Source of the DNA: Cyclobacteriaceae bacterium
GTDB lineage: Bacteria > Bacteroidota > Bacteroidia > Cytophagales > Cyclobacteriaceae
Reading direction: 5' to 3'
Assembly (NCBI GenBank): GCA_013141055.1
Contig: JABFRS010000002.1
Span: forward strand, 1,319,266-1,383,265
Length of the DNA stretch: 64,000 nucleotides
Part shown: one piece after another, positions 1-8,250 of the stretch
Layout of the letters: each line of letters opens with the position of its first letter
How positions within the stretch are numbered: the first letter of the stretch is position 1
The notes under the pieces: generated by a model
The model's database searches: none
Told to the model about the DNA's origin: nothing
The model's input: the letters and a program-made list of their open reading frames with translations, nothing else
Position numbers and translations under genes: made by a program

Positions 1-452
1 AATCCTTCCCTTACCTTCATGAGCACCGCCGGATTAATATCAGTAGCATACAACAATGACTTGTGAAGAAGACCTGCCTCTTTCAACAAGATTGCCATTG
101 AGTAGACCTCTTCTCCTGTTGAGCATCCGGCATGCCAGATCCGGATGAGCGGTCGGGTTGCCAGCACCGGTAAAACCTGTTCGCGAAGAGTCTTGTAAAA
201 AGATACATCGCGGAACATTTCAGTAACATTGACGGTGATCTGCTCGATGAATCTGTTAAAGTAATCCTTGTTCTCGCGAAGGTTGTATCTGAACTCCGCC
301 ACACTCGGAAACTTATCGATCTTTATCAATCGATTAATGCGTCTTTTGAGAGAGGCCTGAGAGTAACTTGTAAAATCGTAGCCGTATATCTCCACGAGAT
401 CATCCATTATGAACTTTACATCAGCCTCCGTTACCTCTAGCGAATTTTCCAA
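1..452 (-). CDS. cheR: CheR-type protein-glutamate O-methyltransferase, partial (3' end outside the window)
   Basis: SAM-dependent methyltransferase that, in the CheR family, methylates glutamates of chemoreceptor-like proteins. Only about the first 150 residues are in the window. Translating the minus strand gives an all-helical N-terminal domain with the basic motif SLKRRINRL, then QITVNVTEMFRD and the SAM-site segment IWHAGCSTGEEVYSMAILL, all diagnostic for CheR. I prefer a TTG start at 452, just after the preceding stop, because it keeps the family-typical N-terminus (MENSLEVTEADV); ATG at 407 is the alternative. It is the last visible gene of a minus-strand operon with a single receiver and two sensor kinases. 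In Bacteroidota such operons often also carry a CheB methylesterase, which could lie left of the window. The family call is certain from the motifs; the target of methylation is unknown. Confidence 0.88.
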   Translation of the reverse strand, partial: MENSLEVTEADVKFIMDDLVEIYGYDFTSYSQASLKRRINRLIKIDKFPSVAEFRYNLRENKDYFNRFIEQITVNVTEMFRDVSFYKTLREQVLPVLATRPLIRIWHAGCSTGEEVYSMAILLKEAGLLHKSLLYATDINPAVLMKVREG

Positions 453-455
453 AAT

Positions 456-821
456 CTATTTCAAGAACTTGTCCAGCACCTTCATCATTTTATCTACATC
501 AACAGGCTTGGAGACGTAATCATCCGCACCCGCAGCGAGTACCTTTTCACGATCACCCACCATTGCCTGGGCGGTCACTGCGATCACAGGCATCTTTTTC
601 ACCTTGCTTTCGCGAATCTTTGAAAGAACTTCATAGCCATCCATTTCAGGCATCATCATATCCAGCAATACAATTCCTATCTCCTTATTATTCAAGGCCA
701 TGTCAAGACCCTCTTTTGAATTAGTTGTTGAGATGCATGTAAACCCCCGGGATTTTAAAACAGCCGATAGCGCGAAAATGTTACGATTGTCGTCGTCAAC
801 AATTAAGATTTTCTTTGACAT
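456..821 (-). CDS. Single-domain response regulator (REC only)
   Basis: A stand-alone CheY-like receiver of 121 residues with no output domain. The acidic pocket (VDDD near residues 8-11), the phosphoacceptor in LLDMMMPEMDGYEV (about Asp54), the Thr in VTAQA and the Lys in SKPVD are all present, so it should be phosphorylated. It lies 5 bp downstream of the large hybrid kinase and is very similar in sequence to that kinase's last receiver (shared MMMPEMDGY, IAVTA, MxGDREK, AGAxDYxxKPVD). This suggests it arose by domain duplication and may compete for the same phosphoryl groups. The following CheR start lies only 4 bp after its stop. A role as phosphate shuttle or sink is inferred from context, not shown. 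Confidence 0.93.
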   Translation of the reverse strand: MSKKILIVDDDNRNIFALSAVLKSRGFTCISTTNSKEGLDMALNNKEIGIVLLDMMMPEMDGYEVLSKIRESKVKKMPVIAVTAQAMVGDREKVLAAGADDYVSKPVDVDKMMKVLDKFLK

Positions 822-826
822 GAATT

Positions 827-3800
827 CTAAGGTTTGTTTAGACCTTTTTCATATAACCAGACACGAAGCAAGGATAAAAGCTGATCGATATCCACCGGCT
901 TCGTGATATAATCGGAAGCACCCGCGTTGATACATTTCTCACGATCACCCATCATGGCTTTCGCGGTTACAGCAATGATCGGCAGGCTCTTGAATTTAGG
1001 ATTTCTTCGGATGGCAGCGGTCGAGTCATATCCATCCATTTCCGGCATCATCATATCCATCAGCACGATATCAATCTTTGAATTACTTTCCACCTGACGA
1101 AGTGCTTCCTTTCCATCCACGGCCGTGACTATCTTCATCTGGTAATTCTCAAGAGCTTTCGTCAATGAAAAAATATTTCTCATATCATCGTCTACTACCA
1201 GCACCGTCTTGTTGCGGAGAACTTCATCGAGCGTCCCGAATTTGTGATACTTGGCAACAGCCGCCGACTGGTCATCTTTCTTCTCCATCATATGCAGGAA
1301 GAGAGAAACTTCATCGATTAACCGTTTGTAGGAATGGGCAGTCTTGACCACGATGGAATCAGCATACTTCCTGATTCTCATTTCCTCTGCTTGCGAAAGA
1401 CTTTTTCCTGTGAAGATGATGATCGGCAAATTCTCTAAACCTGCAGTCTTCTTGACAGTCTCCAGAGTATCATAGGCTTTCTGATCGGGAACACCCATAT
1501 CCAGGATCACACAATCAACCGTATTTTCCTTGAGGGTCTGAATTGCATCCTTGATATCACTCTTTATGTCAAGACTGATCTCAAAGGTTTCAAGGAAATA
1601 TGCAAGCGCTTTTGCATGCTTTGAATTTTCTTCAACGATCAGAACTTTCTTGGGATGATGAGAAAGCACATACTCAATTTTCTTGAATACATCCTGAAGC
1701 TGATCAAAGGCTACCGGCTTATTGATAAAGTCGACCGCACCCTTCAACAAACTTTCATTCTTCACCTCGTGTGATGACATGATGTGCACCGGAATATGCT
1801 TCGTTAAAGAGTTTCCCTTCAGATCTTCCATTACCTCCCATCCGCTCTTTATTGGCAACTGGATATCAAGCAAAATTCCCAATGGCGAAAATTCTTTTGC
1901 AAGCGCGACACCTTCATCGCCACGAACAGCAACAATTCCTTTATAACCTCTTTGACGGGTGTAGTCAAGCAGTGATTTTGCAAAGTTGACATCATCCTCC
2001 ACGATCAACATTACCTTGTCCCCTGCCTGGATCTTAAACCGATCATCGGGAATATTCTGAGGAATAGTGGTGCTTATATATTTGTCTTCTACCGTCAGCT
2101 TGACTTCCTTTTCTACAACAGCTTCCTGTTCCTTTTCTTTATCAGAGTTTTGTAAGATAGATTCTCGTGTAACAGGAACATAAATGGTAAAGACGCTTCC
2201 CTTATCGATCTCACTTTTCAATCGGATCTCTCCGCCTAAAAGTTTTGCCAGTTCACGGCTGATAGAGAGACCAAGCCCGGTTCCTCCAAATCTCCGCCTG
2301 GTTGATCCATCTGCCTGCTGAAATGCCTCAAACACCAAATCCTGCTTCTCCTTTGCTATTCCAATACCCGAATCGGAAATTGATATTTTTAATAAGGATT
2401 TATTGTGATCGTCAGGAGCAATACTTAATTCCACTGAACCCTTCGTCGTAAATTTCAATGCATTGGAAAGCAAATTCTTAATGATCTGCTCAAGCCGCAT
2501 TTTGTCTGTTTCAATTTTATCCGGTGTTGATGGATTAATCCTGACCTTGAATTCAATTCCCTTCTCTTTCGCTATTGGATTGAACAACGAAGTCATGTCA
2601 TTAATAATCTCTGCAACAGCAATGTGCTGATACTCGAGTTGCATTTTACCTGCCTCGATTTTTGAAAGATCAAGTATCTCATCGATCAGTGATAATAAAC
2701 CATTGCCAGAACTTTGAATGACTTTTGCGTATTCAACCTGATCGCCCGTCAGATTCTCTTCTTTATTCTCCGACATGAGTCGGGATAGCAATAGAATAGA
2801 ATTGAGCGGTGTGCGCAATTCATGAGACATGTTTGCAAGGAATTCCGACTTATACTTGGCACTTGTCTCGAGCTGGTCTGCTTTTATTTTTATTTCAACA
2901 TTGCGTTCATTGATCAGTTGATTTCTTTCCTCCAGCAATCTGCTGCGCTCTTCAAGTTCATGATTTGCCTCTTTTAATTCTTCCTGCTGCACTTTCAATT
3001 GTTCTTCAGAAGCTTGCAATTCTTCTGATTGCACTTCCAGCTCACTGTTTATGTTTTCAAGCTCACTGTGCTGAGCCTTTAATTCTTCTGATTGAGATTG
3101 CGTCTCTTCCAGTAGTTCCTGAAGACGTTTCCTGTTTTGCGCAGTGGAGATAGCGATACCAATATTATGCGAAATTGTTGAGAGATACTCGATGTCCCTT
3201 TTCGTAAATTCTTTAAGGGTTGCAAGCTCGATGACTCCTTTTAAGAGCTTACCATCTAATACCGGAATGGCAATTATATGGGTGGCTTTTGCTTCACCTG
3301 TTGCATAACTGATGTAAATACTTTCAGGAGGAACATTCCTTAGTTCAATTAGCTTACCGGAAATTGCCGCCTGTCCAATTAAGGTCTCTCCTAATTTGAA
3401 TCTGGTTCTCTCCTTCTTTGGAGCATAGGCATATCCAGAACTAAAAACCAATTGATCGTCTTCTGCGAGATAAACCGCTCCAGCGTTGCTATTGGTATAG
3501 GCGGCCAGGAAAGATATTATGTCTGCCGTCAGCGTTTGAACCTCCAACTCGCCAATCATTACGTCATTCAATTTTGCAACACCAGTCTGTGTCCACTCTT
3601 TGTCTGATAGTAATGAAAAGGAATAGTCGAGCGATTCCGCCATTTTATTTAAGGATCCTGCCACATTCCCCAACGAGTCACTTTGCTTGTCATCGACCCG
3701 GATATCATAGCTTCCCTGCGATATCTGATCAGCTATGTTGCGGATAATTCCTATTCTGCGTGTTATATCTTCATCCTTCTCCTGAAGCTCGAGCTGAAGT

Positions 3801-4426
3801 CGTGTCCTTTCCGCAAAATCACTTTGAACACGTGCGTAGAAGAGCACGGTAATCAACAAAGCAATCAAAGCAGCTACTACTATTAATATAGGAGTAAAAG
3901 ATGCAAACCTATTCATACTGGCAGTGCGGTCCTCCAATAATTGCTCTTCTCTGTCCTTGATAATTTTAATGATTCTCCTGATCTCATCCATGATCATTCT
4001 ACCTGACTGCAAATCCTCCGCTTTGATCTCATTGCCCAACTGCTTTGCATCAATGCTCTTCTGAAAAAACTCGAAGCGACTATTGATAACTTCTTTTAAC
4101 TCCTCGAGTGTTAGTTGCTGGCTTGAATTATCACTGGTTAGACTCTTCGCATCATGGAATGCAGCCATGGCGCGACTTTTTGCATCGAGGTACGGTTGTA
4201 AAAACTCTTTTTGTCCCGTGAGGAGATATCCCCGTTGACCTGTCTCTGCGTCAATCAAAGAAGCACTCAATGCATCCAGCTTGATGATCACCTCATGGGT
4301 ATGGTTTACCATTCTTGCTCCCTGAAGCAGGTTGCTGATACTGATGAATGATGCCGTTGAGCTTACGATCAGAATAATGAGCGATGCACCAAAACCAATT
4401 AGAAGATTACGTTTAAGATTATTCAT
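827..4426 (-). CDS. Hybrid sensor histidine kinase, CHASE3-HAMP-GAF-HisKA-HATPase-REC-REC-REC
   Basis: A 1199-residue membrane sensor kinase. Order: first TM helix (about 7-30), a CHASE3 extracytoplasmic domain with the family motif AETGQRGYLLTGQKEFL, second TM (about 180-203), HAMP, GAF (about 290-425), a long Glu/Gln-rich coiled coil, HisKA with phosphoacceptor His near 535 (MSHELRTPLNS), HATPase_c with DSGIGI and GGTGLGLSI, then three receivers (about 810-920, 930-1045, 1080-1195). Receivers 1 and 3 have intact pockets. Receiver 2 has Glu-Glu-Asn where the acidic pair normally sits but keeps the acceptor Asp. This is the layout of large Bacteroidota/cyanobacterial stress kinases. It follows the REC-PAS kinase by 14 bp and precedes the small receiver by 5 bp, so the four genes are probably one transcript. 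The signal sensed cannot be read from sequence. Confidence 0.95.
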   Translation of the reverse strand: MNNLKRNLLIGFGASLIILIVSSTASFISISNLLQGARMVNHTHEVIIKLDALSASLIDAETGQRGYLLTGQKEFLQPYLDAKSRAMAAFHDAKSLTSDNSSQQLTLEELKEVINSRFEFFQKSIDAKQLGNEIKAEDLQSGRMIMDEIRRIIKIIKDREEQLLEDRTASMNRFASFTPILIVVAALIALLITVLFYARVQSDFAERTRLQLELQEKDEDITRRIGIIRNIADQISQGSYDIRVDDKQSDSLGNVAGSLNKMAESLDYSFSLLSDKEWTQTGVAKLNDVMIGELEVQTLTADIISFLAAYTNSNAGAVYLAEDDQLVFSSGYAYAPKKERTRFKLGETLIGQAAISGKLIELRNVPPESIYISYATGEAKATHIIAIPVLDGKLLKGVIELATLKEFTKRDIEYLSTISHNIGIAISTAQNRKRLQELLEETQSQSEELKAQHSELENINSELEVQSEELQASEEQLKVQQEELKEANHELEERSRLLEERNQLINERNVEIKIKADQLETSAKYKSEFLANMSHELRTPLNSILLLSRLMSENKEENLTGDQVEYAKVIQSSGNGLLSLIDEILDLSKIEAGKMQLEYQHIAVAEIINDMTSLFNPIAKEKGIEFKVRINPSTPDKIETDKMRLEQIIKNLLSNALKFTTKGSVELSIAPDDHNKSLLKISISDSGIGIAKEKQDLVFEAFQQADGSTRRRFGGTGLGLSISRELAKLLGGEIRLKSEIDKGSVFTIYVPVTRESILQNSDKEKEQEAVVEKEVKLTVEDKYISTTIPQNIPDDRFKIQAGDKVMLIVEDDVNFAKSLLDYTRQRGYKGIVAVRGDEGVALAKEFSPLGILLDIQLPIKSGWEVMEDLKGNSLTKHIPVHIMSSHEVKNESLLKGAVDFINKPVAFDQLQDVFKKIEYVLSHHPKKVLIVEENSKHAKALAYFLETFEISLDIKSDIKDAIQTLKENTVDCVILDMGVPDQKAYDTLETVKKTAGLENLPIIIFTGKSLSQAEEMRIRKYADSIVVKTAHSYKRLIDEVSLFLHMMEKKDDQSAAVAKYHKFGTLDEVLRNKTVLVVDDDMRNIFSLTKALENYQMKIVTAVDGKEALRQVESNSKIDIVLMDMMMPEMDGYDSTAAIRRNPKFKSLPIIAVTAKAMMGDREKCINAGASDYITKPVDIDQLLSLLRVWLYEKGLNKP

Positions 4427-4440
4427 AGAGTTTCCTCAAA

Positions 4441-6039
4441 CTATTTGTCGTTTCCCTTTGTGGACGGATCAAATGATCTTGTCTGAACTTCGGGAAGCAC
4501 AATAATAAATGTCGTCCCTTTGTTCTCAATGCTTGTAACATCAATTAATCCATGATGTCTTTCAATCACTTTCTTTACGATCGAAAGGCCGATACCCGTT
4601 CCTTCATACTGATCTCTGGAATTCAGCCGCTGAAATATTTCAAATATGCGCTCCTTGAATTGTTCATTAAATCCAATTCCATTATCACTGATGGTGATCC
4701 TGAAGTAAGATCCTGATGAGGAAGTTTCTGAGTCAATCGCTTTGTGGGCAATACGTTCTGAGGTTATTCTTAATTCGCATTGGGTATTAATTCTGCAGAA
4801 TTTAAAAGAATTAGCAATTAAATTCTGAAAGACCTGTTTGATTTGAACGGGAAAGCAATCAATGACAGGAAGATTATCAAGTTCGATCTTCGGATTGAGC
4901 TTCTCAACCTTCAACTCCATATCATTCAGAGTTTCCTGAAGAATCACATTGAGATCAGCTTTTACAAAAGTAGCCTCCACACCTAATGTTGAATAACTCA
5001 ACAGATCATTGATAAGCTTCCTCAGACGGGACGCAGATGAGGATATCCTCTCGATAAAAGACTTTCCTTTTGGATCATCCTGGAGATGTCTTTCCAAAAC
5101 AATATTACTGAACGCTTCAATTTTTCTCAAAGGTTCCTGGAGATCATGGGAAGCAATGGATGCGAACTGCTGCAAGTCACGGTTAGTCTCAGCTAACCGA
5201 TCGTTCATTACTGTGAGTTGGGCAGTCCTTTCCTCAACCCTCTTTTCCAGAAGCTGAGAAGCCGTTTTTTGTTCATGGATATCCGTAAATATCCCTACCC
5301 ATTTCACAATTGCTGCCCCCTTAATAATGGGAGTGAGATGAAGGACATGAAACCTATATTCTCCTGATTTCAGATTTTTGATCTTTAATTCCTTACTGTA
5401 GGATTGTTTGGAGAGAATGGCACTTCCTATACAATTGAAAAACGTAATTCCTTCTGTCTCCGGGTAAACTTCAATGGAATTACTGTAAGAACACCAGTAA
5501 TGATTGACATACTCTACGGTGCCTTCAGAATCTGTGCTGAAAGCTGCCATTGGAATAGATTCCAAAACTGACTTTAACTCCTCAACATTCTCCTTAAGAA
5601 GTTGCTCAGCCCTCACTTTATGTTCTATCTCCTCACGCAATGATTTTTCCATCGCCTGAAGGGTGCGGGTCTGCTCAGACAACCGGGAGAACGTCTTGAC
5701 CTTTAATAATAAGATGTCAGGATCAAAGGGCTTAACAACGTAATCAATCCCCCCTGATGAATAACCCTTCGTAATGAATTTCTTTTCAACGTTTACAGCT
5801 GACAAAAAGATGATGGGTATCTCCTTCGATTTGCTGTATCCCGAAATCGCTTCAGCAACTTCAAAGCCATCCATTTCAGGCATCTGAACATCCAGGATTA
5901 TAAGAGAGTATGAGTTTTTGAGTATCTTCTTAAGGGCTTCTTCCCCGGATGATGCTGAATCTACCTCAAAATTGTTTATAGAAAGAAGCGTCCTTAACGA
6001 GAATATATTTGACTGGTTGTCATCAACGATAAGTATCAT
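4441..6039 (-). CDS. Sensor histidine kinase with N-terminal receiver, REC-PAS-HisKA-HATPase
   Basis: A cytoplasmic kinase of 532 residues with no TM segment. It starts with a receiver (about 1-120; IVDDNQSN, LDVQMPEMDGFEV, KPF), then a coiled coil, a PAS domain (about 155-270), a second coiled coil ending VEERTAQL, a HisKA of the phytochrome-like type (ASHDLQEPLRKI, His near 298) and HATPase_c (DNGIGF, GTGIGLSIV). A receiver at the N-terminus means its kinase activity can be set by an upstream phosphodonor, plausibly the hybrid kinase encoded 14 bp downstream. First gene of the operon; the start at 6039 places the receiver at the very N-terminus, as usual for this family. Its own phosphotransfer partner is inferred to be local. 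Confidence 0.94.
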   Translation of the reverse strand: MILIVDDNQSNIFSLRTLLSINNFEVDSASSGEEALKKILKNSYSLIILDVQMPEMDGFEVAEAISGYSKSKEIPIIFLSAVNVEKKFITKGYSSGGIDYVVKPFDPDILLLKVKTFSRLSEQTRTLQAMEKSLREEIEHKVRAEQLLKENVEELKSVLESIPMAAFSTDSEGTVEYVNHYWCSYSNSIEVYPETEGITFFNCIGSAILSKQSYSKELKIKNLKSGEYRFHVLHLTPIIKGAAIVKWVGIFTDIHEQKTASQLLEKRVEERTAQLTVMNDRLAETNRDLQQFASIASHDLQEPLRKIEAFSNIVLERHLQDDPKGKSFIERISSSASRLRKLINDLLSYSTLGVEATFVKADLNVILQETLNDMELKVEKLNPKIELDNLPVIDCFPVQIKQVFQNLIANSFKFCRINTQCELRITSERIAHKAIDSETSSSGSYFRITISDNGIGFNEQFKERIFEIFQRLNSRDQYEGTGIGLSIVKKVIERHHGLIDVTSIENKGTTFIIVLPEVQTRSFDPSTKGNDK

Positions 6040-6326
6040 CTTCCTGAACTAAATTGAAAAGCTTATCTGGATTGCTTTTAAGAATCGGGGTGTAATTAAA
6101 ACCTTTGGAGAGATATATAAAACGTTTCTGCTCACTAATTCACGAACTTCCCTAAAAATCTAATATTTGATTTAAAGGATGTTTACTGAAAAATCTGTGC
6201 CATCAGCACTGAATTATCCTTCTTCTGTAAAGAATATTGAAAGTTTTTTATGTAATGGAAGAAATACGCAGAATTGCGGAGTAGCAGGATGTATTCCGAT
6301 CGCTATCTTGAAACAAAAACCAACCA
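6040..6326. other. Intergenic region between divergent units
   Basis: A 287-bp AT-rich gap that must hold the promoter of the minus-strand kinase operon and that of the plus-strand membrane protein gene. I find no exact TAnnTTTG element, RNA gene or strong hairpin. An 82-residue frame at 6179-6427 crosses it, but it is rich in Cys and Pro, has no family features and runs into the better gene that starts at 6327. Confidence 0.5.
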
Positions 6327-7112
6327 ATGGAAATCCCCCTGGTAGAGGAAGAAAAGAAAAAAGACTCAGGATGCTTGCTCATGCTTGGCAAGATCACATT
6401 GATCATTGCCGGGCTATTTGTCCTTGAGTATTTCGTTCAATGGAGCTTCCATCGAGAATATCCTGCAAATGAACTAACGAAGACTTTTCTCCCATTCCAG
6501 AACAATTACCTGGCGTTTACGGACGCATTTATTACGAGCGAAGGAATGACCAGTGCATTTTCAGACGACCTTAGCGCTACCGGAAGATTGCTGGGCAATG
6601 GAGTGCTCGTTATTGGCGTGCTCGCTATTCTTTCTGTTATCATTTTTGTGATTCCTTTCACAAAAAAATACGTCGATAATATTCTCTACTGGCTTTACAT
6701 TCCGGTATTTACCGTGACGTTGATCTACAGTCAGTTTTTCCCGCCTGTAAAAACTGTTTTCGATAGTGAACATAAAAAGATGCTCGTCACCACATATTCC
6801 TGGATGTTCATTGAGAACACGATCGAGATCCCATATGATAGTATATCAGACTTCTATTATTCTCTGGAAGATGTAAACAGTTATTCAGATTCAGAGCATG
6901 CAGAACTTGCCGCAATTTTTGCAGCTTCCGGAGATCAGAAAATTTTTATTGGAGAAAATCAAACCGGGACTCATGCTCCAACTGATTCCACCTGGAGGAT
7001 CAAGGCAAGGCGACAGCCCCAGGCGAAGTTGCTCATTGAATCATTAAAGAAAATAACAGGTGTATTGATTGTGCCTGTGGACACTATGATGATGAATCCT
7101 CCGGTCTTTTAA
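6327..7112 (+). CDS. Membrane protein of unknown function, 3 TM
   Basis: No family recognised. The 261-residue product has a short acidic/basic N-terminus, one hydrophobic segment at about 22-40 (ITLIIAGLFVLEYFV), an extracytoplasmic stretch of about 60 residues, two close membrane helices (about 90-112 and 120-140), and a soluble C-terminal domain of about 115 residues. The C-terminal part (SEHKKMLVTTYSWMF, then EIPYDSISDFYYS) resembles the PH-like domains found after paired helices in small bacterial membrane proteins, but this is only an impression. It stands alone between divergent and convergent neighbours and ends 11 bp from the convergent gene at 7123. Confidence 0.75.
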   Translation: MEIPLVEEEKKKDSGCLLMLGKITLIIAGLFVLEYFVQWSFHREYPANELTKTFLPFQNNYLAFTDAFITSEGMTSAFSDDLSATGRLLGNGVLVIGVLAILSVIIFVIPFTKKYVDNILYWLYIPVFTVTLIYSQFFPPVKTVFDSEHKKMLVTTYSWMFIENTIEIPYDSISDFYYSLEDVNSYSDSEHAELAAIFAASGDQKIFIGENQTGTHAPTDSTWRIKARRQPQAKLLIESLKKITGVLIVPVDTMMMNPPVF

Positions 7113-7122
7113 TACCATGATT

Positions 7123-7746
7123 CTACTTTTGTTTTAGATCACGAAAGAATCTTGCCCAGTTGAAGGGGTTAAGGAATGGATTCGTTCGCACCGATGACTT
7201 ATCATACATGCTTTGATTGTACGAATCCATGTAATAACGATAGTTAAGATTCCCATCCATGGGAGTTGTCCGCATCATCAATGCCATTAACTCAGCATTG
7301 AGATTTCTTTTATCAATTCCATTGGCATCCATCGGCACGTTAAGAGCGAGAATTGCCTGCTTAAAAACTTCTTCTGTGGGAATAGGAAGAACTGTAACGG
7401 TCTCAAGAAAAGTATTATCGGTCGTCATCTCCACGATGATCGTCATGAATTCCTGAGGATAGTTTGGAACGATTATATGTTGTTTGATGTATCCCACAGC
7501 ACTGATCACAACGCTGTCACCCACCACTACTGGCAGGGAGAAAAAACCTGTCATGTTGGTAGAAGTACCACGACCGGCTTTAGGAACCCACACGTGAACG
7601 CCTGGAAGTCCTCTTGTACTATCCTCACCCAAAATGATACCGGATAATTGAATGATCCTTCTTTTTGTCTGCTGTGCCTGACTCGTCGAAACCGACATCA
7701 ATCCTCCAAGCATTACTACCAACACCAACCAATAGATTCTTTTCAT
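7123..7746 (-). CDS. Exported protein with carboxypeptidase-like regulatory domain (CarboxypepD_reg-like)
   Basis: A 207-residue exported protein. After an N-terminal signal peptide (hydrophobic LVLVVMLGGLM, cleavage likely after SQA near residue 24) comes a carboxypeptidase-regulatory-like beta-sandwich (about 35-120) with the typical GxxxGxDSTRGLPGVHVWV, TNMTGFFSLPV and ISAVGYIKQ strands. The remaining 85 residues are polar and unassigned and end in a basic tail. There is no TonB plug or barrel, so it is not a transporter. It has the same general layout, but shorter, as the three paralogs at 45613-49495. Its role is unknown; the domain usually aids folding or binding at the cell envelope. 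Confidence 0.85.
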   Translation of the reverse strand: MKRIYWLVLVVMLGGLMSVSTSQAQQTKRRIIQLSGIILGEDSTRGLPGVHVWVPKAGRGTSTNMTGFFSLPVVVGDSVVISAVGYIKQHIIVPNYPQEFMTIIVEMTTDNTFLETVTVLPIPTEEVFKQAILALNVPMDANGIDKRNLNAELMALMMRTTPMDGNLNYRYYMDSYNQSMYDKSSVRTNPFLNPFNWARFFRDLKQK

Positions 7747-7811
7747 AGCAATGAGATCAAAGATAAAGAGAAGGCTACGAATCGCCTAACCTGTTTTACA
7801 GCAAAGGTTTT

Positions 7812-7826
7812 TTACTACTTTAGTAA
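7812..7826. promoter_or_regulatory. Perfect palindrome TTACTA-N3-TAGTAA, candidate operator of the ArsR-type gene
   Basis: Six-base arms TTACTA and TAGTAA are exact reverse complements around a 3-base centre. The site ends 7 bp before the GTG start of the ArsR-family gene at 7834 and lies in the 87-bp gap to the divergent exported-protein gene. ArsR/SmtB repressors bind short imperfect palindromes overlapping their own promoters, so autoregulation is the natural reading. The right part also gives TACTTTAG, one base off the TAnnTTTG -7 element. Confidence 0.6.
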
Positions 7827-7833
7827 CTGAAAC

Positions 7834-8229
7834 GTGAGATTAAAGCACTTTAATATTGACCTGGGAGCACAGATATTTCTGGCCTGCTCCGACACTTCCC
7901 GACTCCGCATCCTGAGCCTGATTATGAGCAACGGCGAAATGTGCATCAGTGACCTGGAGCGCATTCTGGACTTTACCCAGGCAAAAACATCCCGACACCT
8001 TATTTATCTGAAAAACTCCGGAATCCTCTCCTCCCGAAAATTAAATCAGTGGGTCTTCTATCAGATCAAGGAGGAGGTCTTCGATATTCTCAAACTTATG
8101 CTTGAGTTCATCCGCCGCGATCCAGCCCTGCAGCATGATCAGCAAATCTTTCAAACGCTTTTTACCAATCGTGAACTGGCCCTGAACAAGCTGCACATTC
8201 GCCCGTTAGGTCATGTCTCTGTTAAGTAA
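7834..8229 (+). CDS. ArsR/SmtB-family winged-helix transcriptional regulator
   Basis: DNA-binding repressor-like protein of 131 residues. The winged helix (about 12-95) shows the ArsR pattern: IFLACSDTSRLRILSLI, then EMCISDLERIL, recognition helix TQAKTSRHLIYLKNSGIL and wing SSRKLNQWVFYQI. The metal-binding alpha-3 motif of classical sensors (ELCVCD) is reduced to one Cys here (EMCISDLE), so a metal ligand is uncertain. The start is GTG, since no ATG precedes the conserved domain in frame. It is followed after 21 bp by a HAD hydrolase, probably co-transcribed. A 15-bp perfect palindrome sits directly upstream and is the likely operator. Confidence 0.9.
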   Translation: MRLKHFNIDLGAQIFLACSDTSRLRILSLIMSNGEMCISDLERILDFTQAKTSRHLIYLKNSGILSSRKLNQWVFYQIKEEVFDILKLMLEFIRRDPALQHDQQIFQTLFTNRELALNKLHIRPLGHVSVK

Positions 8230-8250
8230 TTTTTCTATTGTATTGCCTTC

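Noticed and set aside
6179..6427. 82-residue plus-strand frame before the membrane protein gene
   Set aside because: Odd composition, no features, and it overlaps the better supported start at 6327 in another frame.
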